A stretch of DNA of 64,000 nt from Candidatus Gastranaerophilales bacterium (GCA_944323955.1 CALUUK010000006.1:93320-157319), one strand, 5' to 3'. Positions 25,701 through 34,728 are shown, counted from the stretch's first letter. Notes: generated by a model not told the origin, from the letters alone. Numbers and translations: made by a program.

Positions 25701-26263
25701 TATTAGGTTATGTAATCAAACAAGAAGGTAACACAGTTAAAGCACTAACCATATATAACGATGAAATTACATATTTTGCGAAAGAAAAAATTGCAATAGG
25801 CGCATTACTTTCCTGGGCTTTAATTACGGAAGCAAGTATTGATAACGGCGATATTGATATGGCATTAAATACAGCAACAAAAGCACTTGAAATAGCAGAA
25901 GGCCCTAAAATTAACAATTTATTTTTCATAATATATTTCCAAAAATTCATTGCGCAGATATACGAAATAAAAGGAGATTTTGCGGCAGTAAAAATGTATC
26001 ATGAAAAGGCACTTGCCGTTGCAAAACAAAATAATTTAAAATATCAGCTTGCTCATTTATATATCGATTACGGAAATTATATAGAATGTTTAATGAAAAC
26101 ACAGAAAACGTATAGCGATGATTATATAAAACTCACTTTAGATATGTACAATAAAGCATTATCTATTGCAAACGAACTCAAAATAGATTATCTTACAGAA
26201 AAAGCATCAAGAGAACGTACAAATTTTAAAAGATATTGCCAGCTAAATTCAATTGAAATATAA
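22721..26263 (+). CDS. Triple zinc-ribbon, acidic linker, STAND-like ATPase with helical repeats
   Basis: An 1180-residue protein. Three zinc ribbons occupy residues 3-70 with Cys pairs 3/6-17/20, 28/31-42/45 and 53/56-67/70. A Glu/Asp-rich linker runs to about residue 275. The ATPase has Walker A GPEGCGKT (302-309) and Walker B NIVMIIDNFD (about 425-434), of the AAA_16/STAND kind. The C-terminal half is helical and TPR-like. Zinc ribbon-ATPase-TPR proteins often carry an adenylate cyclase domain; I see none here. It is coupled to the sigma gene (8-nt gap), suggesting a signalling partner. No signal peptide or membrane helix is seen. Confidence 0.72.
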   Translation: MICRKCGTILPDNSIRCTNCGIKVNIVCPQCKTLTPFGEKHCINCGFEFIKICPSCHSSNIYLATECRKCKTPFSQTEKTIITEKETAVQNEIKSILTENNEIAIEVVEPISTEELSSAEPSVIFEENDNCTAEPQIIQQEQEEYEVKETTREEYDEISSVEERTEEEKNVDISQNDEEIHILNSEEEEFTEKEKYEYTDIEENGIEELTTETENTENTQSEPEVKSDIEQEIQQDENEEDDEIYTNSVSNENIPSNENNETDLPEQEEEESLQYIIQQNAVIEIIQNIKKSITKHIIAINGPEGCGKTAAINQIRNILSNDGYLCLYGSCTPLSQITSFGYFQDALLRMIGLPPYINSSEAFIRDFKKSNLNNIFNFLHPHELSLFINLLYPAQKDSFENILENKQLMFSILEKVIKTFLTNSNIVMIIDNFDLLDGASYDFITYMAGKNFFNNRLKLLVAYQDTKPVQNYFDLTVKDDSIFSTINLEKLTPQELIDTINSSTGINLADIIPSDYLDEIIKRADGNAINLEQYMAYLFDTNYLMINNEEIEVNESNKPENEPETLDELMKFRLSILPAEVKNVLFMASIMGFRFATNILCHAVPMHGKKALNILDVLREELLISPVDEFTCEFKNLTIWKYIYKEAKADPFFKDNSERLYSILKSRVLSSNIQKIISCSQALSKEEEFIIWQDTSYITAKLGDTNLYVIAQKQCLKILEEQNLPNADTVREIIYEQMGKLLSRKSPGEAIGYLANVLDAKIKTSDTNKIIDLSGYFVNSCYLTGNYFGVKEAVDAIITNINSTGSKISDTDLALIKTRKLNALLNIGNTEEVINIIKEEILPDLNKELTIKQTDTSYKNLLTDAWFLSNIALAKAYLIQGKQSVFSITASMRDYIENNKIKSEYYNAQIDIIEAFAHSTRGEVSLSNDILTSVLEHFNDKSPDKKLLCELNLVSIVNRIFSNQIHDLKEDLFELAAFANNINEHFIKNIAKLILGYVIKQEGNTVKALTIYNDEITYFAKEKIAIGALLSWALITEASIDNGDIDMALNTATKALEIAEGPKINNLFFIIYFQKFIAQIYEIKGDFAAVKMYHEKALAVAKQNNLKYQLAHLYIDYGNYIECLMKTQKTYSDDYIKLTLDMYNKALSIANELKIDYLTEKASRERTNFKRYCQLNSIEI

Positions 26264-26264
26264 A

Positions 26265-26966
26265 TTATCTAAAGTCAACTGTTTCTATATGATTTTTTAA
26301 TCGGGAAATAATTTGACAGAACTCTTCATTTGTATATGTTTTTTCGTTTTTAAGCGAATTATCAAGAATATCGGATTTCGCCGCGAATTTTTGCAAATAA
26401 TATTTTTTTGCACCGTTTATCAACAAAGCAATTTTATCAAAATCATCAAGAGTAAGCTGCGATTTAACAACAGTAGTTCTAAATTCATAATCAATACCTG
26501 ATTTCATAATCAGACAAATACTTTGTTTAATCTTATCCAAATCAATATCCACATTTGTTATATTCGAATATTTTTCCAAAGGTGCTTTAATATCCATAGC
26601 AATATAATCAACAATTTTTTTATTAATTAAATCTTCAATTATATCGGGATTACAGCCGTTAGTATCCAATTTTACAAAGAAACCAAGTTCTTTGACTCTT
26701 TGAATGAACGGTTTTAAATCAGGCTGAAGAGTAGGCTCACCGCCCGTAATAACGACGCCGTCCAGTTTTCCCTGTCTAGTTTTAAGAAATTCAAAAAACG
26801 ACTCAATACTCACAGAGCCGTTTTCTGAATTTTTTAATAAACCGGGATTATGGCAATATCCGCATCTGAAATTACAACCTTGAGTAAACACGATTGCGCT
26901 TATTTTTTCGGGGTAATCAAGAAGGGATGTTTTTTTTAAACCGCCGATTATAAAACGCATTTGCAC
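26265..26966 (-). CDS. nrdG: Anaerobic ribonucleotide reductase activating protein
   Basis: A 233-residue radical SAM enzyme with the CxxxCxxC cluster motif at C31, C35 and C38 (CNFRCGYC), followed by the SAM-binding GGEPTLQ. It generates the glycyl radical on NrdD using SAM and a 4Fe-4S cluster. Its start overlaps the end of nrdD by 19 bp, a standard pairing. The N-terminal IGGLKKTSLLDYPEKIS is typical of the NrdG/PflA-like anaerobic branch. Starts at 26966 or 26960 are both possible. Confidence 0.93.
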   Translation of the reverse strand: MQMRFIIGGLKKTSLLDYPEKISAIVFTQGCNFRCGYCHNPGLLKNSENGSVSIESFFEFLKTRQGKLDGVVITGGEPTLQPDLKPFIQRVKELGFFVKLDTNGCNPDIIEDLINKKIVDYIAMDIKAPLEKYSNITNVDIDLDKIKQSICLIMKSGIDYEFRTTVVKSQLTLDDFDKIALLINGAKKYYLQKFAAKSDILDNSLKNEKTYTNEEFCQIISRLKNHIETVDFR

Positions 26967-29077
26967 CTTTCTTCATTAATCACAAAGGTTTTTCTTGCCT
27001 TAAATTCTGCGCGTTTACCTCTATTCCATTGAGATACGGGTCTTATATACCCGACTATTCTTGAGTATACTTCGCATTCTTCACCGCATTCGGGACAGAC
27101 TTCATTTTCACCCTTTAAATACCCATGGTTCGGACATACACTGAATGTCGGCGAGAATGTAAAATAAGGCAAGCGGTATGTTGTACAAATTTTCTTCACA
27201 AGATTTTTCATCGTTGTTAAATCATTTAATCTTTCTCCGGCAAAAACGTGAACAACTGTTCCGCCTGTATACATTGTTTGAAGTTCATCTTGATGGTCCA
27301 GAAGTTCAAATATATCATCCGTATAATTTACGGGAAGGTGTGTAGAATTTGAATAGTATGGGTCAGCACCTTGATCATACTGTTCTTCATTTGCACATTT
27401 AATCATCGGCATATTTTTCTTATCGAGTTTTGCCAAACGATAGCTTGTACCTTCGGCAGGAGTAGCTTCAAGATTATAATTATTACCTGTTTCAATCTGG
27501 AAGTTTCTTATTTTTTCTCTCATAAATTCCATAACCGCAATAGCAAATTCATGACCTTCCGGCGTTTCAAGCCCTTTATCAAACATATTCAGACATGCTT
27601 CATTCATACCGATTAAGCCGATTGTCGAGAAATGGTTTTTCCAATATACATTATATCTTGCTTTAATATCGCGCAAATAAAATTTCGTATAAGGATACAA
27701 ACCTGCATCTGTGAGTTTTTCAAGAAGTTTTCTTTTAATTTCAAGAGAATTTTTAGCTATTTCCATTTTTTCTTCAAGAAGTTTCAGAAATTTATTTTTA
27801 TCACCTTTAGCCATATATGCTAATCTTGGCAGATTCATTGTAACAACACCAATGGAACCGGTTAAAGGATTTGAACCGAAAAGTCCTCCGCCTCTGTATT
27901 CAAGCTGTCTGTTATCAATTCTTAAACGGCAGCACATAGAACGGGCATCTTCAGGATTCATATCGGAATTTATAAAGTTAGAGAAATACGGAATACCGTA
28001 TTTAGCACTCATTTCCCATAAACCGTTAATATTGGGGTTATCCCAGTCAAAGTCTTTAGTAATGTTATATGTCGGAATCGGGAATGTGAAGACCCTTCCT
28101 TCGGCATCACCTTCCATCATTACTTCAAAGAACGCTTTATTTATCATATCCATTTCTCTCTGGAATTGAGAATATGTTTCTTCTTTAAATTCACCGCCGA
28201 CAACAACAGGCTGATCAGCATAATAAGAAGGAACATTCAAATCCATTGTTATATTAGAAAACGGAGTCTGGAAACCTACACGGGTCGGAACATTCATATT
28301 GAAAACAAACTCTTGAATAGCTTGTTTCACCTGATCATAGTTTAGACCGTCATATCTTACAAACGGGGCAAGAAGTGTATCAAAGTTAGAAAATGCCTGA
28401 GCACCCGCACTTTCACCTTGCATTGTATATAAGAAATTAACCATTTGTCCCAGTGCTGTTCTGAAGTGCTTTGGAGGTTTACTTGAAACCTTGCCTTTAA
28501 CACCTTTAAATCCTTCCATTAAAAGATCCTTTAAATCCCAGCCCACACAATATACCGAAATAATATTCAAATCATGAATGTGCATATCTCCGTTTTGGTG
28601 CGCATTTTTAATTTCTTCGGGATATATTTTATTGAGCCAGTAATTTTTACTGATATTTGATGCTATATAGTTATTCAAACCCTGAATTGAATATGACATA
28701 TTAGAGTTTTCATTAACCTGCCAGTCAAGCTGTTTAAGATAATCATCAACCATGTCAATATTAAGCCCTGCGGCAAAATCTCTTATTCTTGCCCTTTGTT
28801 CACGATAAAGAATATATGCTTTTGCCGTTGAGGTATAGCCGAAAGAATAAAGAGCAAGTTCAACCGCATCTTGAACTTCTTCTACGGTAGCAGCTTTAAG
28901 ATTAGATTCTTTTTTGTTGGCAACTTCTTCTGCCATTGTTACTACTTTGCGGGTAACTTTTTTGGCATCTTCTTCGCCAAATTCTCCGGTAACTTTTGCT
29001 GCTTTTAAAATAGCATTTTCAATTTTAGATGCATCAAAAGCTACAATCGCCCCGTCTCTTTTAACAATTTTTTCCAT
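26948..29077 (-). CDS. nrdD: Anaerobic ribonucleoside-triphosphate reductase (class III)
   Basis: A 709-residue oxygen-sensitive reductase making dNTPs. An N-terminal ATP-cone (IVKRDGAIVAFDASKIENAI) precedes the catalytic domain. The C-terminus has the zinc site CPNHG plus CPECGEEC and the glycyl radical loop (RIVGYIRPVSQWNRGKRAEF). I start at MEKIVKRDG because GAGGAG lies 7 nt upstream; the frame is open 16 codons further. It is cotranscribed with nrdG. No convincing NrdR box is seen upstream. Confidence 0.95.
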   Translation of the reverse strand: MEKIVKRDGAIVAFDASKIENAILKAAKVTGEFGEEDAKKVTRKVVTMAEEVANKKESNLKAATVEEVQDAVELALYSFGYTSTAKAYILYREQRARIRDFAAGLNIDMVDDYLKQLDWQVNENSNMSYSIQGLNNYIASNISKNYWLNKIYPEEIKNAHQNGDMHIHDLNIISVYCVGWDLKDLLMEGFKGVKGKVSSKPPKHFRTALGQMVNFLYTMQGESAGAQAFSNFDTLLAPFVRYDGLNYDQVKQAIQEFVFNMNVPTRVGFQTPFSNITMDLNVPSYYADQPVVVGGEFKEETYSQFQREMDMINKAFFEVMMEGDAEGRVFTFPIPTYNITKDFDWDNPNINGLWEMSAKYGIPYFSNFINSDMNPEDARSMCCRLRIDNRQLEYRGGGLFGSNPLTGSIGVVTMNLPRLAYMAKGDKNKFLKLLEEKMEIAKNSLEIKRKLLEKLTDAGLYPYTKFYLRDIKARYNVYWKNHFSTIGLIGMNEACLNMFDKGLETPEGHEFAIAVMEFMREKIRNFQIETGNNYNLEATPAEGTSYRLAKLDKKNMPMIKCANEEQYDQGADPYYSNSTHLPVNYTDDIFELLDHQDELQTMYTGGTVVHVFAGERLNDLTTMKNLVKKICTTYRLPYFTFSPTFSVCPNHGYLKGENEVCPECGEECEVYSRIVGYIRPVSQWNRGKRAEFKARKTFVINEERCKCVL

Positions 29078-29352
29078 AGTATCTCCTCTGCTGTTTCTTA
29101 CACTTCCCCCAACATTTCGGCTCAATTTTTTCCGAATATAATTTTAGTTCTATTATGATAGTGTTTTTTTTTTAGTATGTAAATGCATCAAAAGTATATA
29201 AAAAAGATTAACCCTAAGAATGACAAACGACAAAAGGCTTTCACGTATTTAATTTTTTATTACAAAAAAAGCATGAGTTAACAATTTTTTATATTTAGAA
29301 AAGTCAATTTTTTTATTTATTTTCATTTCATTTTTTAATATTTTATCTTAAA

Positions 29353-29892
29353 TTAAAATTTAAGCAAAAACCGTTCAAATAAAGAATTAATATATTCACC
29401 AATAAAATTAAATGGTGAATTAGGTTCTAAAAAATCCCACATAATATCCATAAGAAAAAGTGAGCAAAATGCACATATCAATACAAAAAAACCATATGAT
29501 ACAATACCAAAAAGAACAAGCGGATTTTTTAAATTCAATTCTTTTATAAACTTTTTCAAAAGTTCTATAAATACAATAGGGACTACCAGATAGAAACCAA
29601 TCCCGGCAACAACTACTGCAATATTCTCAATACAATATTTATCTTGTATATAATCTGTCATAAATACCACATAATAATATATCAGCCAATATACTATTAT
29701 ACTGATTATAAAAACTACCCATTTCCATATTTTCAGGTTCTTGTTAATGCATTTCCATAGCTTAAAAAATACAGGAAAAAATATGAATATAACATATGCC
29801 TTAAAGAAAAATGGAATGGATACAAAAAAGTATGTCATTAGTATAAAAAATACAATCTCAAAAATGCTGACAAATTTATGCAATTTTTCCAT
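29353..29892 (-). CDS. Polytopic membrane protein of unknown function, duplicate A
   Basis: A 179-residue protein with four or five hydrophobic helices and no recognised family. Its first 22 residues (beginning MEKLHKFVSIFEIVFF) are identical to the protein at 30377-30856, and the DNA is identical over 88 bp across the start, while the rest has diverged strongly. Upstream lies a frameshifted copy of the last codons of the 89-residue gene, so this is a tandem duplicate. Very low GC. Confidence 0.65.
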   Translation of the reverse strand: MEKLHKFVSIFEIVFFILMTYFFVSIPFFFKAYVIFIFFPVFFKLWKCINKNLKIWKWVVFIISIIVYWLIYYYVVFMTDYIQDKYCIENIAVVVAGIGFYLVVPIVFIELLKKFIKELNLKNPLVLFGIVSYGFFVLICAFCSLFLMDIMWDFLEPNSPFNFIGEYINSLFERFLLKF

Positions 29893-30376
29893 TAGTTTTC
29901 ATTTCCTTTTTAGTGTTTTTCATTTTTTATTTTTCTTTTTTATATAATAATAGGAAATGTACTCATTACAAAATTTACAATATTAATTAACATGAGGCTA
30001 TAAATTCAACAATACAACACACCTGATTTGCAGGATAACTATATAATATTGTCTATTCATATTTACAAACAAAATTGACTCAAAAATTCTTGATGACATA
30101 AGTAAGCACGCCGCACAAAATTCTTCCGAGATTTAATCTTACCTTAATAAAATATCGGAATATGAAGATTAGACATTTATCCTTCGGAAATTAAAAACAA
30201 CCCCTGATGCTGCCACAGATGACATCAAGCTCTATCCGAACATCAACATAATCTGTAGACATTGCACACAAAATAATATTAATGCCAACAAATATATAAG
30301 CCATAAAAACCAATTTATGGTATTAAGAATAATAGAAATTATTTTCTGTTAATTATATCTTTTGAAATTACCTGCC
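29893..30376. other. Gene-free interval with a truncated dispersed repeat
   Basis: 484 bases between two duplicated membrane protein genes. It holds a single-ended copy of the 4.3 kb repeat at 30175-30232 and otherwise AT-rich sequence. On the minus strand, about 30240-30355 reads as roughly 38 hydrophobic residues without a start codon, possibly the remnant of another membrane protein. Nothing else is supported. Confidence 0.5.
30175..30232 (+). repeat. Truncated copy of the 4.3 kb dispersed repeat
   Basis: 58 bases match 4268-4326 with two substitutions and one missing base, covering the left arm of the first palindrome up to CATCAAGCTC. The right arm is absent, so this is a partial or decayed copy. 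Confidence 0.8.
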
Positions 30377-30856
30377 TTATAATCCGAAATAAAGTACAAT
30401 ACCTGCTGAAGCTGCCATTATTGACAAACAACTATAAACAAACACAAACAAACCAAATAACGCTGCAAAAACTTTCTTGCCAATCTTCTCGGAGGCATTT
30501 AAAATAATTTTTTTTAAGCATTCTAATAATCCAATTGGTATAACCAGCATCATAACAATATATATAATAGTAAATCCAAAATATTCAATACTATATTCAT
30601 CAACATGTTGTATATATCCTGCTATAAATATTACATAATAATATATTGCCCAATATATTATCATACTTACTATAAAAACGATCCATTTTACCCGTCGTGT
30701 TTTTTTGCTCAGAAATTTCCATAAAATATAAAACAGAGGAAGAAACATAAACACCATATATCCTCTGAAGGTTCCAGGAATTGCAATAAAAAAGTATGTC
30801 ATTAGTATAAAAAATACAATCTCAAAAATGCTGACAAATTTATGCAATTTTTCCAT
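30377..30856 (-). CDS. Polytopic membrane protein of unknown function, duplicate B
   Basis: A 159-residue protein with four to five membrane helices, paralogous to 29353-29892. Both have similar spacing and motifs such as YWxIYYYV near residues 65-75. The ATG overlaps the stop codon of the upstream 89-residue gene (TAATG), so the two are translationally coupled. No family is recognised. Confidence 0.65.
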   Translation of the reverse strand: MEKLHKFVSIFEIVFFILMTYFFIAIPGTFRGYMVFMFLPLFYILWKFLSKKTRRVKWIVFIVSMIIYWAIYYYVIFIAGYIQHVDEYSIEYFGFTIIYIVMMLVIPIGLLECLKKIILNASEKIGKKVFAALFGLFVFVYSCLSIMAASAGIVLYFGL

Positions 30857-31125
30857 TAGTTTTCATTTCCTTTTTTAGTGTTTTTTATCTTAAAATTTGA
30901 AAACAAAATGGCTATAAGCGGAATAGAAAAATTAACCACTAAAAACCTTGGCTCTATTATACCAGATTTTTGTAATTTTTCTGCTGCTTTTACTATAGGT
31001 CGATTATCTCCTGCATTAATTACAACATTGCCGGTCAGAACCAATCCGTTATTTACATCTTTTTGCATGATGTTTCTTTCAAAACCGTTATCAATATTTC
31101 TCTCACTTATCTTGTCTGAACACAT
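30856..31125 (-). CDS. Small protein with C-terminal membrane helix, unknown function
   Basis: An 89-residue protein. A polar N-terminus with many Asn and Asp residues (VLTGNVVINAGDNRPIVK) is followed by a helix at about residues 63-78 (LVVNFSIPLIAILF) and a basic tail. It overlaps the next gene at TAATG. A minus-strand TATAAT lies upstream near 31160. No family is recognised. With the downstream gene it forms a two-gene unit that was partly duplicated. Confidence 0.6.
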   Translation of the reverse strand: MCSDKISERNIDNGFERNIMQKDVNNGLVLTGNVVINAGDNRPIVKAAEKLQKSGIIEPRFLVVNFSIPLIAILFSNFKIKNTKKGNEN

Positions 31126-31222
31126 ATTTAATTATTCTCTATTAACTGCCAAACATTCCTATTTTCATATTATACTATATCGTTTAGTTAGTTAAGTGTA
31201 TTATTAGGTTCTTTTACAATTA

Positions 31223-31269
31223 TTTACAAGAAAAAGAAAATCTATAATAGATTTTCTTTTTCTTGTAAA
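31223..31269 (-). terminator. Long hairpin after the lytic transglycosylase gene
   Basis: A perfect 21-bp stem (31223-31243 with 31249-31269) around ATAAT, 21 bp past the stop codon at 31290. The 3' arm is T-rich. It is the probable terminator of the gyrB-to-transglycosylase unit, though the following tract is not a pure T run. Confidence 0.6.
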
Positions 31270-31289
31270 TCTTTTTAGCAAAAAGTTAC

Positions 31290-33281
31290 TTATTCATATA
31301 TTTTTTTGTAAAGATGATATGTCCTAAAAATCTTTTTTACATAATTATGTGTTTCATCATATGGTATATTTTCTACAAATTCATCGGCGTCAGAGTTTTT
31401 TATTTTTAGCCACCTGTTAACACTGCCTTCTCCTCCGTTATATGCAGCAATTACGTATAAATCATTATCATTAAAACGTTCCTTCAAATATTTTAAATAT
31501 GTACAGCCAAGAAGAATATTTACTTTCTCATCCGTAATATCCTTTTCCATAGGAGCATCAATATAAAATTTAGAAATTATAAAATTAGCTGTTGAAGGCA
31601 TTAATTGCATTAATCCTATTGCATTTGTTGCACTTCTTGCATTCTTATTAAAATAACTTTCTTCTCTTATTAAAGACATTACAAGATAAGGATCCAAGTT
31701 AAATTTTTTACCCTGAAGATTAACTTCATCCGTATAATATAAAGGATATGCCAGTTTATATTCGGGACTGATAAAAGGCGGTTTTACCGTCATATCTTCT
31801 ATTGTATCTCTTGCCATTACAACTGAAGATGCCTTCTTTCCTTTTCGAGCCTCAAACCAGCTTTCAACTATTTTATTGTCATCAAAATTAGCATCAAGCC
31901 ATACTTCATAATCTCCGAGAGAAAATATTGTATTGATAAGTTTCAAATCTTTTATATCAAGTTTTGACAAACTTATCGGAAATCCGAGTGCTTCTTTATT
32001 TGTGATATTATTTGCAGAATTTGTCTTCCAAAAATCATTTCGTTTGTTAATAATAGACTCTGCTCTTAATCCGTAATAATCATCTGGATATTTTGCGGCC
32101 AATTTAGACCAAATACCGTGAGCTTCGGAGATTTTATTCAATTTTACATATGATTTTGCAAGCCAAAAAATCATTTTAGGGCGGGACTTTGCTTTGTCAT
32201 ATCGTTTAATATGCTTTATTGCAATAATTTCAGCCTGCGCATAATTCTTTTTTACAAAATATTCATACCAGAATACTTTCCATAAAGATTCAGGTGCATA
32301 ATCGGAAGAAGGATAATTTTCTTCTATTTTTTTGTATAGTTCAACTGCCTTATCCAATGGAAGCATGCCTGCCAATTTATACATAACATAATCATTGCCC
32401 TTTAGCATATTTCCATCGGTTATTTTATACATTTGTGTCCAGTTTCTGACTTTTGTCCCGGGCATATAAGATGTATAAATATTATAGATTTTACGTAATC
32501 TTTCAGGATCCGCAGATGATGAATAAAGACTTAAACCATCTTCAATAAGTTTTTTTGCAATAACTTTATTTCCCGCATAATGATTTGCAAGCACGATATA
32601 ATCCCAATATTTATACACAGGTAATTTAGAAAAATATTCAAGGGCTTTGGAATATTTTTTATTCAAATAATACGCCTGACCTATAAGCTGTTTATCTTTA
32701 TCACTAAGGTTTATCCCCAGAGTTGCAAGTTCTTCCGCACTTGAAAGGACACAGGTTTTATCTTCAATCTCGCCGGATAGTGCACCTTCCAAATAACTTC
32801 TGAAATATTGTGCCGCTTTATCTTTGTTTTCCTGCTTGAATAATAATGCAAGATAATAATCCACTTTGGAAGGTTTATTTTCATTTTTATTCTTAACAGC
32901 TAAAAACTGTTCTTTAGCCTCGGCATATTTTTTGAGATAAAAATAACTTTTTGCCAGATTATACATTGCGGAATCAGTAAAAATACCGTTGTTTTCTTTT
33001 TCAAGATAAAATTTATATTTAATTGCCGCAGTCGAATAATCACCCAGATTTTGAGCACTTTTCGCCTGTTTATAAAGCGCCATTGTATACAAAGGGCTTA
33101 TCCATTTTATCTTTGAATAATTGTAATATGCATTTTGATAATCACCGTTATTATAAAAGTCAGTTCCCTGTTTATAATAAACGGGAGAATTTTGGGTAAT
33201 TTTGTCATTATATATCAACACCGTAAGCACACACGGTATAACCACCACTAAAACCGCTAATATATATCTTAAATACTTCAT
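31290..33281 (-). CDS. Soluble lytic murein transglycosylase-like protein
   Basis: A 663-residue protein with an N-terminal membrane anchor or signal (about 5-25). A long run of TPR-like helical repeats follows, then a C-terminal SLT domain: SLIREESYFNKNARS with catalytic Glu at about 540, GLMQLMPSTA, and AAYNGGEGSV. It cleaves the MurNAc-GlcNAc bond of peptidoglycan. The architecture is that of Slt70 with a TPR-rich solenoid. It starts 4 nt after the diguanylate cyclase gene. Confidence 0.9.
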   Translation of the reverse strand: MKYLRYILAVLVVVIPCVLTVLIYNDKITQNSPVYYKQGTDFYNNGDYQNAYYNYSKIKWISPLYTMALYKQAKSAQNLGDYSTAAIKYKFYLEKENNGIFTDSAMYNLAKSYFYLKKYAEAKEQFLAVKNKNENKPSKVDYYLALLFKQENKDKAAQYFRSYLEGALSGEIEDKTCVLSSAEELATLGINLSDKDKQLIGQAYYLNKKYSKALEYFSKLPVYKYWDYIVLANHYAGNKVIAKKLIEDGLSLYSSSADPERLRKIYNIYTSYMPGTKVRNWTQMYKITDGNMLKGNDYVMYKLAGMLPLDKAVELYKKIEENYPSSDYAPESLWKVFWYEYFVKKNYAQAEIIAIKHIKRYDKAKSRPKMIFWLAKSYVKLNKISEAHGIWSKLAAKYPDDYYGLRAESIINKRNDFWKTNSANNITNKEALGFPISLSKLDIKDLKLINTIFSLGDYEVWLDANFDDNKIVESWFEARKGKKASSVVMARDTIEDMTVKPPFISPEYKLAYPLYYTDEVNLQGKKFNLDPYLVMSLIREESYFNKNARSATNAIGLMQLMPSTANFIISKFYIDAPMEKDITDEKVNILLGCTYLKYLKERFNDNDLYVIAAYNGGEGSVNRWLKIKNSDADEFVENIPYDETHNYVKKIFRTYHLYKKIYE

Positions 33282-33285
33282 ATTC

Positions 33286-34728
33286 TTAACTCACTATAAC
33301 TCTGTTTCTGCCTGTAGTTTTTGCTTCATATAAAGCCTTATCCGCTTTTTGCACAAAATCATGCGCGGTCATTGATGTCTCATACTTACAAACACCTATA
33401 CTAACCGTAACTTTCAGATAAGGAACTCCTTCAACTCCAACTTCTTGTATATCTGTTTTGGTATCTTCAATTGTTTTTCTAAGTCTTTGCGCTACAAGAC
33501 TCGCTTCATTAATACCCGTTTGGGGCAGAATTATAAAAAATTCTTCTCCCCCGTAACGGCAAGCTATATCATACTCTCTTATTTCTCTTTTTATTATATT
33601 TGAAACATTTTTCAACACACAATCACCTGCCGCATGACCATAGGTATCGTTAACATTTTTAAAATAATCCACATCAAGCATCATTGCACACAAAGGAACA
33701 TTGTTTCTTTTGCTGTTTGCAGTTTCCTGATTAAGACGTATTTCGAACTGCCGCCTGTTATTTAAACCCGTAAGAGCATCCATTGTCGCATATTTTAAAA
33801 CTTCCGCATACATATTTGCTCTCTCAATTGTCATGCCTGATTGGCGTGTAAGTTGAATTAAATAATCAATATCTTTTTGCAAAAGTTTATCAATATTACT
33901 ATATGCAACAACGGCACCTAAAGTTTCATGTCCGTTTGATATGGGAAAAATGCCTATTTTGGAATTATCTGATATTAAATACTCTGTTTCAGGTTTTGTT
34001 TCAGCCAACAACTCATAAACTTTCTTATCCTTACAGGCTTTTGGCCATACAAGTTTATATGCATCGTTCTTATATATAAATATATATATCAAATGACTGG
34101 ACATAAATCTGTCTATCATTTCACCTATTATAGGAATGATATAAGAAAGTTCGTACTGACTTTCTATAATTTTTGCTATATCTTTCATCGCCCTGTAAAA
34201 ATTCAAACTTATTTCCATTTGTTCGTTCAGAGTATAATTAATAATTGCTCCCGAAAGCAATTTGGAAGCAGCATTTATTGATTCAAGAAATTCTTTTGTA
34301 AAAATAATCTCATCAGAACAGGTAACCTTTAAAAGGCCAAATACATTAGAATCAGATATTAAAGGATAATAAAAAATATTTTCATCTTCAATATCGTTAA
34401 AAAGTTCAACAAGTTCATTATCTTTCAGATCACAGCTATATTCTTTCTCGTTAAAATAAAATTTATTTTCATTATTAACTGAAAGACAACTGAATATATA
34501 GTTAACAGTTTTTATTTGTTCTTCATCATCAAAAAAGTTCCAATTGCAGATAAAATCTTTCAACAACATATTATTGTTATCCCAAATAACAATATCAATT
34601 GAATCCGAGCCAAGATATGTTTTAAAAAGCCTGTTGACGGAAACAGCCGCAACGGAAGGTGAAATTTTTTCCGCAAGCAGATTTGCAAGTTTACTTATAA
34701 ATTCAATATAATTTTTATCTTCCTTCAT
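33286..34728 (-). CDS. Diguanylate cyclase with GAF-like sensor region
   Basis: A 480-residue protein. The N-terminal 300 residues look like one or two GAF-type domains. The C-terminal GGDEF domain begins DALTGLNNRRQFEIRL and has an intact active site GGEEF (393-397). The inhibitory site RxxD is at R384-D387, five residues upstream, so product feedback is likely. It makes cyclic di-GMP. I prefer the ATG at 34728 over a TTG at 34743. It overlaps the TPR gene and shares the gyrB unit. Confidence 0.88.
   Translation of the reverse strand: MKEDKNYIEFISKLANLLAEKISPSVAAVSVNRLFKTYLGSDSIDIVIWDNNNMLLKDFICNWNFFDDEEQIKTVNYIFSCLSVNNENKFYFNEKEYSCDLKDNELVELFNDIEDENIFYYPLISDSNVFGLLKVTCSDEIIFTKEFLESINAASKLLSGAIINYTLNEQMEISLNFYRAMKDIAKIIESQYELSYIIPIIGEMIDRFMSSHLIYIFIYKNDAYKLVWPKACKDKKVYELLAETKPETEYLISDNSKIGIFPISNGHETLGAVVAYSNIDKLLQKDIDYLIQLTRQSGMTIERANMYAEVLKYATMDALTGLNNRRQFEIRLNQETANSKRNNVPLCAMMLDVDYFKNVNDTYGHAAGDCVLKNVSNIIKREIREYDIACRYGGEEFFIILPQTGINEASLVAQRLRKTIEDTKTDIQEVGVEGVPYLKVTVSIGVCKYETSMTAHDFVQKADKALYEAKTTGRNRVIVS

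Noticed and set aside
29126..29200. Possible NrdR box upstream of nrdD (ACACTAT on the minus strand)
   Set aside because: Only one half-site resembles the consensus and the paired box is missing.
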